Positions 33,749 through 43,834 of a DNA stretch of 64,000 nucleotides are shown in pieces. A program made the position numbers and the translations under genes. How positions within the stretch are numbered: position 1 is the stretch's first letter; each line of letters opens with the position of its first letter. The notes under the pieces are model-generated. The model was not told the origin of the DNA and did no database searches. It saw only the letters and a list, made by a program, of their open reading frames with translations. Source of the stretch: Paraglaciecola arctica (lineage in GTDB: Bacteria; Pseudomonadota; Gammaproteobacteria; Enterobacterales; Alteromonadaceae); contig NZ_JAHKQO010000045.1 of assembly GCF_018861065.1 (NCBI RefSeq), positions 124,001 to 188,000 of the forward strand. The letters are read 5' to 3'.

Positions 33749-34939
33749 CTAGAGCATTTCAACTGCAATGGCAGTCGCTTCTCCACCTCCAATACACAAA
33801 GAAGCCACACCTTTTTTCAGATTTCTCTGTTTAAGTGCATGTAGTAAGGTCACTATAACCCGAGTACCCGAGGCACCGATAGGATGTCCCAAGGCACAAG
33901 CCCCACCTTTAACGTTCACTTTATCGGGGTCGAGCCCCAACTTATTAATGGCCAACATAGTGACCATGGCAAAGGCTTCGTTAATTTCAAATAAATCAAC
34001 GTCTTCGTGTGTCCAATGACTCTTCTCTAATAATTTTTGAATCGCGCCCACTGGTGCCACAGTAAAATTTTCAGGTTCAATAGCGTGTGAACTATGTGCC
34101 ACTATTTTAGCCAAAGGAGTTAATCCTAACTGGTGTGCTTTACTCTTTGACATCACTAATAGCGCCGCCGCGCCATCGGATATTGAACTTGAATTGGCAG
34201 CAGTTACAGTACCGTCTTTTTTAAATGCTGGGCGCAACGACGGTATTTTTTCTGGTTTAGCCTGTTTAGGGCCGTCATCACTATCAATCAAAGTGTCGCC
34301 TTTGCGGCTTTTGATAGTAACAGCAGAGATTTCATCGTTAAACAAACCCGCTTGTTGCGCATCGTTAGCCTTTTGTAGACTAGATAAGGCAAATTCATCC
34401 ATTTGTTCACGGGTGATCCCTTCGGCATCAGCTGTCGCTTGTGCAAAACATCCCATAGCTTGTCCATCATAGGCATTCTCTAAGCCATCTAACATCATAT
34501 GATCTAGTACCTGACCATGTCCCATTCGATAACCAGAACGCGCTTTTGGCAAAAGGTAGGGTGCATTGCTCATGCTTTCCATTCCACCGGCAACTATGGC
34601 ATCAGCTGTGCCCGCTTTAATTAAATCATGGGCCAACATAACGGATTTCATGCCCGAGCCACAGACTTTGTTGATAGTGGTTACACCAGTAGCAAGCGGC
34701 AAACCCGCTTTTAAAGACGCTTGTCTTGCAGGAGATTGTCCAAGTCCGGCTGGCAATACACAACCCATTATGACTTCATCTATATTTGACACAACGGCTG
34801 CAGATTCTGGTGTTTCTTGCAACACAGCTTGTATAGCACAGGCTCCCAGTTCCGTTGATGTCATCGGCGCTAGACTTCCTACAAAGCCGCCTAAAGGTGT
34901 ACGTTTTGCTGCAACTATTACAATTGATTCATCAGACAT
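33749..34939 (-). CDS. atoB: Acetyl-CoA C-acetyltransferase (thiolase)
   Basis: The 396-residue thiolase has the acyl-cysteine motif NKVCGSGMKS, GGMESMSNAP, the CALGHPIGASGTR segment and the C-terminal CIGGGEATA. It would cleave acetoacetyl-CoA to two acetyl-CoA, the last step after HMG-CoA lyase in leucine breakdown. The gene is divergent from liuR and shares its upstream region, which holds a LiuR-like palindrome. Confidence 0.9.
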   Translation of the reverse strand: MSDESIVIVAAKRTPLGGFVGSLAPMTSTELGACAIQAVLQETPESAAVVSNIDEVIMGCVLPAGLGQSPARQASLKAGLPLATGVTTINKVCGSGMKSVMLAHDLIKAGTADAIVAGGMESMSNAPYLLPKARSGYRMGHGQVLDHMMLDGLENAYDGQAMGCFAQATADAEGITREQMDEFALSSLQKANDAQQAGLFNDEISAVTIKSRKGDTLIDSDDGPKQAKPEKIPSLRPAFKKDGTVTAANSSSISDGAAALLVMSKSKAHQLGLTPLAKIVAHSSHAIEPENFTVAPVGAIQKLLEKSHWTHEDVDLFEINEAFAMVTMLAINKLGLDPDKVNVKGGACALGHPIGASGTRVIVTLLHALKQRNLKKGVASLCIGGGEATAIAVEML

Positions 34940-35092
34940 AAAAATTCCTAAACTTTGCTCTATTAACTACGTATTTATATCACTGGCGTACAGGAATTTG
35001 CACGCTTTGTGAGTTATTGCAATCACTGAGTTTCACAATAACGCCATTCCAATATTGATTTTAAAACTCTAACACTTTACATTCACTTTCAG

Positions 35093-35108
35093 TTTACGTA
35101 AACGTAAA
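35093..35108. promoter_or_regulatory. LiuR-like operator TTTACGTAAACGTAAA
   Basis: The 7-bp arms TTTACGT and ACGTAAA are exact around a 2-base centre. Palindromes of this form are known for the MerR-type regulator LiuR in related gammaproteobacteria. The site lies in the thiolase/liuR divergent region, 38 bp upstream of the liuR ATG. Confidence 0.75.
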
Positions 35109-35145
35109 CCTTGTTAACAAAATATTGACTATATATGAGTACATT

Positions 35146-35541
35146 ATGAGTGAACAGATTTTTAGCATAGGCGAACTAGCCAAATTAATGGACATTACAC
35201 CACGCTCTATTCGGTTTTACGAAGAGCAAGGTTTACTAAAACCCACTAGAAATGGCCAAAATCGAATCTATCTGAAAAAGGATCAAGTTCGCCTGAAACT
35301 GATATTACGTGGTAAACGTCTAGGGTTTTCCCTAGCTGAAACCAAAACCTTATTTAATCTATACGACAGTCACAAAAATTCAAAAGTTCAGCTTGAAGAA
35401 ATGCTCAAAATGACAGCTGAAAAGCGCGCCTATATGCAGCAACAACTTGAAGATATTGCCATGTTAAAAACTGAACTAGAAGACGTGGAAGCCCGTTGCC
35501 AAGAAGAACTGACTGCCTTAACTCAAGGACAAATCGCATGA
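35146..35541 (+). CDS. liuR: MerR-family regulator of leucine/isovalerate degradation
   Basis: This 131-residue MerR protein has the winged helix ([26 protein letters not shown]) and a C-terminal coiled coil used for dimerisation. It heads the liu operon and its stop overlaps the liuA start (ATGA). The start is the ATG at 35146; an upstream in-frame TTG at 35125 is unlikely. It probably controls the operon and the divergent thiolase from the palindrome at 35093. Confidence 0.9.
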   Translation: MSEQIFSIGELAKLMDITPRSIRFYEEQGLLKPTRNGQNRIYLKKDQVRLKLILRGKRLGFSLAETKTLFNLYDSHKNSKVQLEEMLKMTAEKRAYMQQQLEDIAMLKTELEDVEARCQEELTALTQGQIA

Positions 35542-36707
35542 ATGCCCCTTATCCAACCTTAAATTTTGGTCTCGGTGACGACATCGACATGTTGCGTGAT
35601 CATGTTTACAACTTCGCCCAAGGTGAAATTGCTCCTTTAGCTGAAAAAGCCGATCAAGAAAATGGTTTCCCTAACGAATTATGGCCCAAATTAGGCGAAA
35701 TGGGCCTGTTAGGCGTAACGGTTGCAGAGCAATACGGCGGGTCCAACATGGGATACTTGGCACATGTTATTGCTATGGAAGAAGTTAGCCGTGCTTCAGC
35801 CGGCATAGGTTTAAGTTATGGTGCTCATTCAAACTTATGCGTTAACCAAATACACAAAAATGGTAGCGATGCACAAAAGCAGAAATATTTACCGAAACTA
35901 GTCAGTGGTGAACATATTGGTGCGTTAGCTATGAGTGAACCAAACGCTGGCTCAGATGTGGTAAGCATGAAACTCAGAGCGGATAAACGCGGTGATGTGT
36001 ATGTGTTAAATGGCAATAAGATGTGGATCACCAACGGTCCCGACGCACATACTTATGTAGTGTATGCCAAAACCGATTTATCCGCCGGCCCTAAAGGCAT
36101 GACAGCATTTATAGTTGAACGTGGCACTCAAGGTTTTAGCCAAGCGCAAAAGCTCGATAAATTAGGCATGCGCTCTTCCAATACCTGTGAACTAGTGTTC
36201 CAGGATTGCGAGGTTCCAGCAGCAAATATTCTTGGTCAAGAAGGTGGCGGCGTACGTGTTTTAATGAGTGGGTTGGATTTTGAACGTGTGGTTTTGTCAG
36301 GTGGCCCCTTAGGTATTATGCAAGCTTGTATGGACTTAGTCGTGCCCTACATCCACGACAGAAAACAGTTTGGTCAATCTATTGGAGAGTTCCAATTAGT
36401 CCAAGGAAAGGTCGCTGATATGTATACCCAGATGAACGCGGCTAGAGCTTATGTTTATGCGGTAGCGCGCTCTTGTGATAGAGGTGAAACCACCCGAAAA
36501 GATGCAGCTGGAGCCATTCTTTACTCAGCAGAATTAGCCACAAAAATGTCCCTTGACGCGATCCAATTGTTAGGTGGCAATGGCTACATCAACGAATTTC
36601 CAGCAGGTCGATTATTACGTGATGCCAAATTATATGAAATTGGAGCAGGCACCTCTGAGATCCGCAGAATGTTAATTGGTAGAGAATTGTTTAAAGAGTC
36701 AGAGTAG
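35538..36707 (+). CDS. liuA: Isovaleryl-CoA dehydrogenase
   Basis: The 389-residue acyl-CoA dehydrogenase has [45 protein letters not shown], the catalytic glutamate region [12 protein letters not shown], and [22 protein letters not shown]. These are hallmarks of isovaleryl-CoA dehydrogenase. It oxidises isovaleryl-CoA to 3-methylcrotonyl-CoA, passing electrons to ETF. The ATG at 35538 overlaps the liuR stop. The neighbours complete the pathway. Confidence 0.95.
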   Translation: MNAPYPTLNFGLGDDIDMLRDHVYNFAQGEIAPLAEKADQENGFPNELWPKLGEMGLLGVTVAEQYGGSNMGYLAHVIAMEEVSRASAGIGLSYGAHSNLCVNQIHKNGSDAQKQKYLPKLVSGEHIGALAMSEPNAGSDVVSMKLRADKRGDVYVLNGNKMWITNGPDAHTYVVYAKTDLSAGPKGMTAFIVERGTQGFSQAQKLDKLGMRSSNTCELVFQDCEVPAANILGQEGGGVRVLMSGLDFERVVLSGGPLGIMQACMDLVVPYIHDRKQFGQSIGEFQLVQGKVADMYTQMNAARAYVYAVARSCDRGETTRKDAAGAILYSAELATKMSLDAIQLLGGNGYINEFPAGRLLRDAKLYEIGAGTSEIRRMLIGRELFKESE

Positions 36708-36750
36708 TAATGATTTTAAACCTCCTAAAGCAAAAAACTGGAGCCATACT

Positions 36751-38358
36751 GTGCCAAAAATAATCAGTAAGCTAAATATTAAGAGCCAAGACTTTGTGGC
36801 TAATGCGCAGCACATGCAGGCGCAAGTCAATGACTTAAAAGATAAAATTGCAACGATCAAACTAGGGGGTGGCGAAAAAGCGAATCAAAGACACCTTGAC
36901 CGTGGCAAATTACTTCCACGAGAGCGAATTAATGCTCTACTTGATACCGGTTCACCTTTTTTAGAGTTGTCGCAACTTGCTGCATTTGAAGTCTATGAAG
37001 ACTGCGTACCCGCTGCTGGTGTAATAGCAGGGATTGGGCGTGTTTCTGGCGTTGAATGTATGATTGTTGCCAACGACGCCACAGTAAAAGGAGGCAGTTA
37101 CTACCCTTTAACCGTGAAAAAGCACCTACGGGCTCAAACCATAGCAGAGCAAAATAATTTACCTTGTATCTATCTAGTGGACTCTGGTGGTGCAAACTTA
37201 CCGCGTCAAGATGAAGTGTTTCCCGACAGAGAACATTTTGGACGCATATTCTACAACCAAGCAAACTTGTCGGCACAAAATATTCCACAGATTGCGGTTG
37301 TGATGGGCTCATGCACAGCGGGTGGAGCCTATGTACCCGCAATGGCAGATGAATCAATTATCGTCAAGCAACAAGGTACTATCTTTCTTGGTGGCCCTCC
37401 ATTAGTCAAAGCTGCCACTGGTGAAGTGGTCAGTGCAGAGGATTTAGGAGGCGGCGATGTACACTGCCGTAATTCTGGCGTAGTCGATCACCTTGCCAAT
37501 AATGACAATCACGCCCTAAAAATTGCCAGAGATGCAGTTGCCAGATTAAACCGCAAAAAGACCATTGAGCTTGACGTGCGCGAACCTGTTGAACCAGCCT
37601 ATTCCAGCGACGAAATATATGGGGTGATCCCAAAAGACACTAGACAGCCTTATGATGTAAGAGAAGTGATCGCCAGAGTGGTAGATAACTCGGAGTTTGA
37701 TGAATTTAAATCACTATATGGTCAAACACTGATATGTGGCTTTGCGAGAATTTTTGGCTATCCAGTGGGCATAGTTGCCAACAACGGTATTTTGTTTTCA
37801 GAGTCTGCCCAAAAAGGGGCACATTTTATCGAGTTATGCGCCCAGCGCAAAATTCCCTTGGTGTTTTTACAAAACATTACTGGCTTTATGGTTGGTAAAC
37901 AATACGAAGCTGGCGGTATCGCAAAACATGGCGCCAAAATGGTGACCGCAGTTGCCTGTGCCAAAGTACCTAAATTTACGATTTTGATTGGCGGCAGTTT
38001 TGGGGCCGGTAACTATGGTATGTGCGGACGAGCTTACGATCCACGTTTTATGTTTATGTGGCCTAATGCGCGTATTTCAGTAATGGGTGGCGAACAAGCG
38101 GCGGGGGTGCTGGCACAAGTTAAACGTGAACAAAAAGAGCGCGTCAACGAATCTTGGAGTGCAGAACAAGAAACCCAGTTTAAACAACCCATTATTGATA
38201 CCTATGAAACCCAAGGACACCCTTATTATGCCTCAGCCAGATTGTGGGACGACGGCGTAATAGATCCGGCTGATACTCGTCAGGTATTAGGTTTGTGTAT
38301 ATCCGCAAGCTTAAACAAAACCATTGAGGACACCCGGTTTGGCGTCTTTAGAATGTAA
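36751..38358 (+). CDS. liuB: Methylcrotonyl-CoA carboxylase, carboxyltransferase (beta) subunit
   Basis: The 535-residue protein carries the acyl-CoA carboxyltransferase fold ([65 protein letters not shown]). With the biotin subunit it carboxylates 3-methylcrotonyl-CoA to 3-methylglutaconyl-CoA. The GTG at 36751 is chosen, since GGAG lies 8 bases upstream and the resulting length is that of the family; an earlier ATG would start inside liuA. Confidence 0.94.
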   Translation: MPKIISKLNIKSQDFVANAQHMQAQVNDLKDKIATIKLGGGEKANQRHLDRGKLLPRERINALLDTGSPFLELSQLAAFEVYEDCVPAAGVIAGIGRVSGVECMIVANDATVKGGSYYPLTVKKHLRAQTIAEQNNLPCIYLVDSGGANLPRQDEVFPDREHFGRIFYNQANLSAQNIPQIAVVMGSCTAGGAYVPAMADESIIVKQQGTIFLGGPPLVKAATGEVVSAEDLGGGDVHCRNSGVVDHLANNDNHALKIARDAVARLNRKKTIELDVREPVEPAYSSDEIYGVIPKDTRQPYDVREVIARVVDNSEFDEFKSLYGQTLICGFARIFGYPVGIVANNGILFSESAQKGAHFIELCAQRKIPLVFLQNITGFMVGKQYEAGGIAKHGAKMVTAVACAKVPKFTILIGGSFGAGNYGMCGRAYDPRFMFMWPNARISVMGGEQAAGVLAQVKREQKERVNESWSAEQETQFKQPIIDTYETQGHPYYASARLWDDGVIDPADTRQVLGLCISASLNKTIEDTRFGVFRM

Positions 38359-38371
38359 GGATGAAAAAATA

Positions 38372-39166
38372 ATGAATCAAACCGATAAAGTTTTATTTGA
38401 AATAGATAGCAGAGGTGTGGCAACGGTCACCTTAAACCAGCCTGAAATCCACAATGCTTTTGATGATAAGTTAATAGAGCAACTTACCGCTATTTTTAGC
38501 CAAGTAGATCAGCACCAAGATATTCGTGTCATGGTACTGGCTGCTGCTGGTAAAAGTTTTAGCGCGGGAGCCGATTTAAATTGGATGCAGCGCATGGCAG
38601 GTTATAGCTATGAACAAAATTTGGCTGACGCTAACGCCCTGGCTAAGATGTTTTTTATTCTAAATACTATTAATAAACCCACCATTGCGCGAGTACAAGG
38701 CGCAGCCTTTGGAGGCGCAGTAGGTTTAGTTGCCTGTTGTGATATGGCAATTGGTAGCAAGTTAAGTAAGTTTTGTTTAAGTGAAGTAAAGCTTGGATTA
38801 GCACCCGCCACGATAAGCCCTTATGTAATCGATGCACTAGGTGCCAGAATTGCAAGGCGCTATTTTGCTACTGCTGAAGTTTTTTCAGCCACACGTGCAA
38901 GACGTTTAGGGCTACTTAGTGAAGCGGTAGTAGAAGAAGAACTAGACAAAACCATTGAAGATCTCATCGAGCACATTCTAAGAAACTCTCCTGCTGCCAT
39001 TCGCGCAGCCAAAGAGCTTATTTTTGAAGTACAGGACAAGCCGATTACCGACGAGTTAATCGCTATGACTAGCGAAAAGATAGCTGAGCTTAGAGTCTCT
39101 GAACAAGGTCAAGAGGGCCTCAATGCGTTTTTGCAAAAACGCCGCGCGAATTGGGTAACGGAGTAA
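38372..39166 (+). CDS. liuC: Methylglutaconyl-CoA hydratase
   Basis: This 264-residue crotonase-fold protein shows FSAGADLNWMQ, the oxyanion loop AAFGGAVGLVACCD, and SEVKLGLAPATISPYV, all typical of liu-type hydratases. It hydrates 3-methylglutaconyl-CoA to HMG-CoA. The ATG at 38372 is preferred over an upstream in-frame start that lies in liuB; AAGGA lies ahead of it. Confidence 0.92.
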   Translation: MNQTDKVLFEIDSRGVATVTLNQPEIHNAFDDKLIEQLTAIFSQVDQHQDIRVMVLAAAGKSFSAGADLNWMQRMAGYSYEQNLADANALAKMFFILNTINKPTIARVQGAAFGGAVGLVACCDMAIGSKLSKFCLSEVKLGLAPATISPYVIDALGARIARRYFATAEVFSATRARRLGLLSEAVVEEELDKTIEDLIEHILRNSPAAIRAAKELIFEVQDKPITDELIAMTSEKIAELRVSEQGQEGLNAFLQKRRANWVTE

Positions 39167-39169
39167 GCA

Positions 39170-41176
39170 ATGTTTAGTAAATTATTGATAGCTAATCGCG
39201 GAGAAATTAGTTGCCGCATCATAAAAACAGCCAAACGTATGGGCATTTTAACTGTAGCTTTATATTCAGATATCGACAAACAAGCCTTACATGTAAAAAT
39301 GGCTGACGAAGCAGTATATGCAGGCCCTTCCCCTTCTAAAGATAGCTATTTACAAGCACAAAAAATCATCAACATTGCTCTAAAAGTTGGCGCCGATGCG
39401 ATTCATCCGGGATATGGTTTTTTGTCAGAAAACGCGACTTTCGCTAACTTATGTCAGCAAAACGATATTGTGTTTGTAGGCCCTCCAGTAAATGCTATTC
39501 AAGCCATGGGCTCTAAATCAGAAGCTAAAAAAATCATGGAGCATGCCAAGGTTCCTCTAGTGCCTGGTTATCATGGCGAAGACCAAAGTGCGGAAGGTTT
39601 AAAGTCCCATGCCGACAAAATGGGCTATCCAGTATTGCTTAAAGCTGCGGCAGGTGGTGGCGGTAAGGGAATGCGTCAGGTATGGCAAGCTTCAGAATTT
39701 AACGACGCTTTGGCAGCGGCAAAGCGCGAAGCAATGTCGAGCTTTAGCGACGACTTAATGTTAGTCGAAAAATATCTCATCGAACCCAGACATGTGGAGA
39801 TCCAAGTATTTTGTGACAATTTTGGTGAAGGCGTTTATCTATTTGAACGTGACTGTTCGGTGCAACGTCGTCATCAAAAAATCATTGAAGAAGCCCCAGC
39901 CTTTGGGATGACCGAAGAATTACGAGCTCAGATGGGAGAAGCCGCCTTAAAAGCAGCTAAAGCCATCGATTATGCGGGAGCAGGAACTGTCGAATTTTTA
40001 TTGGACAGCAATGGGCAATTCTATTTTATGGAAATGAATACCCGTTTACAGGTAGAACATCCTGTAACAGAGATGATCACCGGCCAAGACTTGGTTGAAT
40101 GGCAATTGCGGGTTGCCAACAATGAACCTTTGCCATTGCCGCAACAAGCCTTAAGTATTCATGGTCATGCTTTTGAAGCCAGAATTTATGCAGAAGATCC
40201 AAATAACGAGTTTTTACCGGCAACGGGTAAATTATCTTTGCTGCACCCCCCTATTGAGTCAGAACATGTTCGTGTAGATACTGGCGTGATTCAGGGGGAT
40301 GACGTTTCGGTTTTTTACGATCCTATGATTGCCAAATTAATTGTATGGGACGAGACTCGAGATAAAGCTTTGGCGCGATTAACTAAAGCTTTGACGGAAT
40401 ATCACATTGATGGTGTGGTCACTAACATTGAATTTTTATATAAATTAGCAAGCAGTGTGCCTTTTAAGGCAGAACAAATTGACACCGGTTTTATTGAAAA
40501 ACACCAAGATTCTTTATTGTTAAATGAACAACAAGATGTCGAGCCATTGTTACCAGTTGCCGCTTTATATCTGATGCTCCACAATAAACAGCATCTTGAG
40601 ACAAATCTGAATGACCAATTTTCACCTTGGTCTCAGGGTAACGCTTGGCGAGCAAATGAGTTACACCATCAAAAATTAGAATTGATGGTAGGAAAAGACA
40701 CATTTGTCGTACAAGTTAGTCAAGCCTATGTGGGTAAACATATTGTGTATGACATGAAGATTGGCCATCAGGAGTATCGATGTTCAGGGGTGCTTGAAAA
40801 CGACCAATTAATTTCCACCATTAATGGTCACCGCACAATTTCTAAAGTAAACGCACATCAAGAAGGTTATTCAGTATTTTGTAGTGGAAAGGTCATCCAA
40901 TTTCAAGCTTTACAAGCTGACCTAGGGGATACCCAAGATAACGCCGCAGACCTTGGCTTTACTGCCCCAATGAACGGTACGGTAATCGCTATTTTAGTTG
41001 AGCCACAACAGCAAGTAGAAAAAGGCCAACCTCTGATTGTTATAGAAGCCATGAAAATGGAACATAGCTTAAAAGCCCCCTCTAGCGGTTGTGTCAGTGA
41101 GTTTTATTTCAAAGCGGGTGACTTAGTTGATGGCGGTGTCGAGTTATTAGCTTTCCAAGCTAATCAAGAGGCTTAA
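39170..41176 (+). CDS. liuD: Methylcrotonyl-CoA carboxylase, biotin-containing (alpha) subunit
   Basis: The 668-residue protein joins a biotin carboxylase (about 1-450: ANRGEISCRI, HPGYGFLSENA, KAAAGGGGKGMR, FMEMNTRLQVEHPVTE) to a C-terminal biotinyl domain with the attachment site EAMKMEHSL. It carboxylates biotin with ATP and bicarbonate and hands the carboxyl to the LiuB subunit. It starts 3 bp after liuC. Confidence 0.96.
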   Translation: MFSKLLIANRGEISCRIIKTAKRMGILTVALYSDIDKQALHVKMADEAVYAGPSPSKDSYLQAQKIINIALKVGADAIHPGYGFLSENATFANLCQQNDIVFVGPPVNAIQAMGSKSEAKKIMEHAKVPLVPGYHGEDQSAEGLKSHADKMGYPVLLKAAAGGGGKGMRQVWQASEFNDALAAAKREAMSSFSDDLMLVEKYLIEPRHVEIQVFCDNFGEGVYLFERDCSVQRRHQKIIEEAPAFGMTEELRAQMGEAALKAAKAIDYAGAGTVEFLLDSNGQFYFMEMNTRLQVEHPVTEMITGQDLVEWQLRVANNEPLPLPQQALSIHGHAFEARIYAEDPNNEFLPATGKLSLLHPPIESEHVRVDTGVIQGDDVSVFYDPMIAKLIVWDETRDKALARLTKALTEYHIDGVVTNIEFLYKLASSVPFKAEQIDTGFIEKHQDSLLLNEQQDVEPLLPVAALYLMLHNKQHLETNLNDQFSPWSQGNAWRANELHHQKLELMVGKDTFVVQVSQAYVGKHIVYDMKIGHQEYRCSGVLENDQLISTINGHRTISKVNAHQEGYSVFCSGKVIQFQALQADLGDTQDNAADLGFTAPMNGTVIAILVEPQQQVEKGQPLIVIEAMKMEHSLKAPSSGCVSEFYFKAGDLVDGGVELLAFQANQEA

Positions 41177-41179
41177 AAT

Positions 41180-42073
41180 ATGTTACCTAAGTCCGTTAAA
41201 ATCGTTGAAGTTGGCCCCAGAGATGGTTTACAGAATGAACCCAAACTAGTGCCTACAGACGCTAAAATAAAATTGGTGGAACAACTAGCTGATGCTGGTT
41301 GTAGCGTAATCGAAACGGGTAGTTTTGTGTCACCTAAATGGGTCCCACAAATGGCCGATAGTGCAGACGTTTTCCAAAAGATAAATCGACAGAATAGGGT
41401 ATGCTACACCGCACTGACTCCCAACTTGCGTGGCTTGCAACAAGCCATAACAGCGCGAGTTGATGAAGTAGCGGTATTTGGTTCCGCGTCAGAAGCGTTT
41501 TCCCAAAAAAATATCAATTGCTCGATATCAGAAAGCCTTGAACGTTTTATTCCAGTAATGGAACTGGCACAACAACATCAGTTGCCAGTTCGCGGTTATG
41601 TTTCTTGTGTATTGGGATGTCCCTACGAGGGAAATGTTAGTCCCCAGAAAGTAACTGAAGTAAGTAAACAACTGCTAGATATGGGCTGTTATGAAATATC
41701 TTTGGGGGATACTATTGGAGTGGGTACGCCAATAAAAACCCTACATATGTTAGAAGCCGTGTTAAATGAGATTCCAGTAGAAAAATTGGCTGTGCATTTT
41801 CATGATACTTATGGTCAAGCTTTGGTGAATATATTAGTTGCTTTGCAACAAGGTATTTCAGTAGTCGATAGTGCCGTATCTGGTTTAGGGGGGTGCCCCT
41901 ACGCAAAAGGTGCCTCTGGCAATGTGGCCACAGAAGACTTAGTCTATATGCTTGACGGTATGAACATCAAAACAGGCATCAATCTTAAAAAGCTGACAGA
42001 AGCTGGATTGAATATGATGCAAGTATTGGGAAGACAATCAAATTCCAAAGTAGCTTGCGCTTTAACTGCATAA
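41180..42073 (+). CDS. liuE: Hydroxymethylglutaryl-CoA lyase
   Basis: The 297-residue TIM-barrel lyase has [32 protein letters not shown] and the active cysteine loop [19 protein letters not shown]. It cleaves HMG-CoA to acetoacetate and acetyl-CoA, ending the pathway before the thiolase. It starts 3 bp after liuD. Confidence 0.96.
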   Translation: MLPKSVKIVEVGPRDGLQNEPKLVPTDAKIKLVEQLADAGCSVIETGSFVSPKWVPQMADSADVFQKINRQNRVCYTALTPNLRGLQQAITARVDEVAVFGSASEAFSQKNINCSISESLERFIPVMELAQQHQLPVRGYVSCVLGCPYEGNVSPQKVTEVSKQLLDMGCYEISLGDTIGVGTPIKTLHMLEAVLNEIPVEKLAVHFHDTYGQALVNILVALQQGISVVDSAVSGLGGCPYAKGASGNVATEDLVYMLDGMNIKTGINLKKLTEAGLNMMQVLGRQSNSKVACALTA

Positions 42074-42084
42074 GGAAAATTTTT

Positions 42085-42318
42085 TTGGCTGAACATGATC
42101 CATCTCGCACTCCCCTGCCAGCAAACGTCAGAGTGATGATTGCATTAACCGCCTCACCAACACTTTTGGTAGTGGGCATGTTGTTGTACACACTATTTGT
42201 TGACGGCTGGCAAAAAGTGAGTATCAGCATGATTGTTTTTTCATTACTGTGCGCAGTCGCTTACTATGTGGTCATCACTGGCCATCCGCCTCGCCTTGGC
42301 TTTAAAAAACGTAATTAA
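42085..42318 (+). CDS. Small membrane protein of unknown function, TTG start
   Basis: The 77-residue protein has two hydrophobic segments (VRVMIALTASPTLLVVGMLLY-like and VSISMIVFSLLCAVAYYVV-like) and a basic tail. The TTG at 42085 has AAGGA 8 bases upstream, better than the longer frame that would start inside liuE. It follows liuE by 11 bp and precedes lgt. Function is not recognised. Confidence 0.6.
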   Translation: MAEHDPSRTPLPANVRVMIALTASPTLLVVGMLLYTLFVDGWQKVSISMIVFSLLCAVAYYVVITGHPPRLGFKKRN

Positions 42319-42409
42319 AACAAAAACTATCAAGTGTCTGAATAAAACCATTCAGGTACAATGCTGTCATTCCCCTTAGCAACACACTAACCATCATAAG
42401 GCAGATTTA

Positions 42410-43192
42410 ATGGAGTTTTTTACTTGGGATGTAAACCCAGTATTAGTAGAATTGTTTGGATTAAAAATACATTGGTACGGCGCATTATTTGCCGCTGCGA
42501 TTTTCGCCGGCCTTCAAGTTATGAAATGGATATTCCAACAAGAAAAAGTCAAGTTAGAATTGCTTGATTCTTTGCTCATGTATTGTGTTGTTGGCATTAT
42601 TGTCGGGGCCAGACTGGGTCACTGCTTATTCTACGACCCAGAATTTTACTTAAGTAATCCTCTTAAAATACTCGCCATTTGGGAAGGAGGGCTTGCCAGT
42701 CATGGCGGCGGCTTAGGCGTTATTTTAGCCGTGTACTTTTTCCAGAAAAAATACAAAGTAGAGTATTTATGGTTGTTAGACAGGCTAGCAATCGCTACGG
42801 CTTTATTTGGTTTTTTCGTTCGTTTTGCTAACTTCATGAATTCTGAAATAATAGGCATTCAAACTGACGTACCTTGGGCTGTAATATTCACTCGCATTGA
42901 CCTGTTGCCTCGACATCCCGCACAGTTATACGAATCACTGTCTTATCTAAGTATATTTGTGGCGTTACTATTGTTATACCGTTTTACAAATATTAAGAAA
43001 CACTCTGGGGCGTTATTGGGAGCGTTTTTATGTTTAGTATTTACCGCGAGATTTTGTATTGAATTCGTAAAAGTAAAACAAGAAGCGTACAACGGCGACA
43101 TATTTATCAATACTGGGCAGGCCTTGAGTATTCCGTTTTTTGCGGTTGGCCTATATCTGGTGTTGCGAGCTTGGAAGAAAAGTCGAGGTTGA
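42410..43192 (+). CDS. lgt: Prolipoprotein diacylglyceryl transferase
   Basis: The 260-residue polytopic inner-membrane protein shows IHWYGALFAAAIF, GARLGHCLFYDP, GGLASHGGGLGV, GFFVRFANFMNSEIIG and RHPAQLYESL, the Lgt family signature. It adds diacylglycerol to the lipobox cysteine of prolipoproteins. The lipoproteins in this window (Pal and the one at 27246) would be substrates. Confidence 0.96.
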   Translation: MEFFTWDVNPVLVELFGLKIHWYGALFAAAIFAGLQVMKWIFQQEKVKLELLDSLLMYCVVGIIVGARLGHCLFYDPEFYLSNPLKILAIWEGGLASHGGGLGVILAVYFFQKKYKVEYLWLLDRLAIATALFGFFVRFANFMNSEIIGIQTDVPWAVIFTRIDLLPRHPAQLYESLSYLSIFVALLLLYRFTNIKKHSGALLGAFLCLVFTARFCIEFVKVKQEAYNGDIFINTGQALSIPFFAVGLYLVLRAWKKSRG

Positions 43193-43300
43193 AACTAACA
43201 TACCCATTTATTGTTTTTAGATAAATGGGGGATACTCTAAATAAAGCTACTGAAGTTTATAAATAAAGGCGTTTCCCCGGTGTTCTAGTCGGTTAAGCAG

Positions 43301-43717
43301 TTATTGACTAATTTGAGCCGACGTGATTTTTTGCAATAACCACCACGTCGCTTCCTCTTTGTTCGAAAAAAAGCGGAAAACATCACCTGCTTTTGTATGT
43401 AACTCACTTAAATGGCGTTTTGCGAATTCTGGTGAGTTGGACTCACCAACTAAAATTGCGCTTGCAACATGACCTTGTTTTATTTCGTGTTTGATAGTTT
43501 TAATAATATACTTGGCTGCATCGGGGACGTAGATGGGTTCTCCTGAGAATTCAACCAGTGAACCCCACGGACTGCCGTACAGTGATTCAACTAGAGGTTT
43601 AAAACGACTATAAGCCTCGTTGACTGCTTCTAAATTCCAAGGTCCGCAACCTTGAATCACCAGAATTCTATCTTGAATATCTAGTTCCAGATTTCCATGT
43701 ACAGTAAAACGTCCCAT
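43301..43717 (-). CDS. Hypothetical protein, STAS/SpoIIAA-like
   Basis: This 138-residue soluble protein (GRFTVHGNLELDIQDRILVIQ, SLVEFSGEPIYVPDAAKYI, SAILVGESNSPEFAKRHL) has the alternating strand-helix pattern of small STAS/SpoIIAA-like proteins. The ATG at 43717 has AAAGGTGGGGAG directly ahead; a GTG 12 codons earlier is the alternative. Function is unknown. The 100 bases between it and lgt contain a 9-bp stem (43203-43229) without a T-run. Confidence 0.62.
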   Translation of the reverse strand: MGRFTVHGNLELDIQDRILVIQGCGPWNLEAVNEAYSRFKPLVESLYGSPWGSLVEFSGEPIYVPDAAKYIIKTIKHEIKQGHVASAILVGESNSPEFAKRHLSELHTKAGDVFRFFSNKEEATWWLLQKITSAQISQ

Positions 43718-43834
43718 CTCCCCACCTTTGCCTATATCTAAGCAGTGTTTCACTACTTATCAAATAGTTAACTAGTAAACTCTTGATATTTCAAGTCGTT
43801 TAACTAGTTAATTGTTGATTTTTAGACGTAAAAA

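Noticed and set aside
43203-43229. 9-bp stem-loop after lgt as a terminator
   Set aside because: The stem is AT-rich and no T-run follows on either strand.
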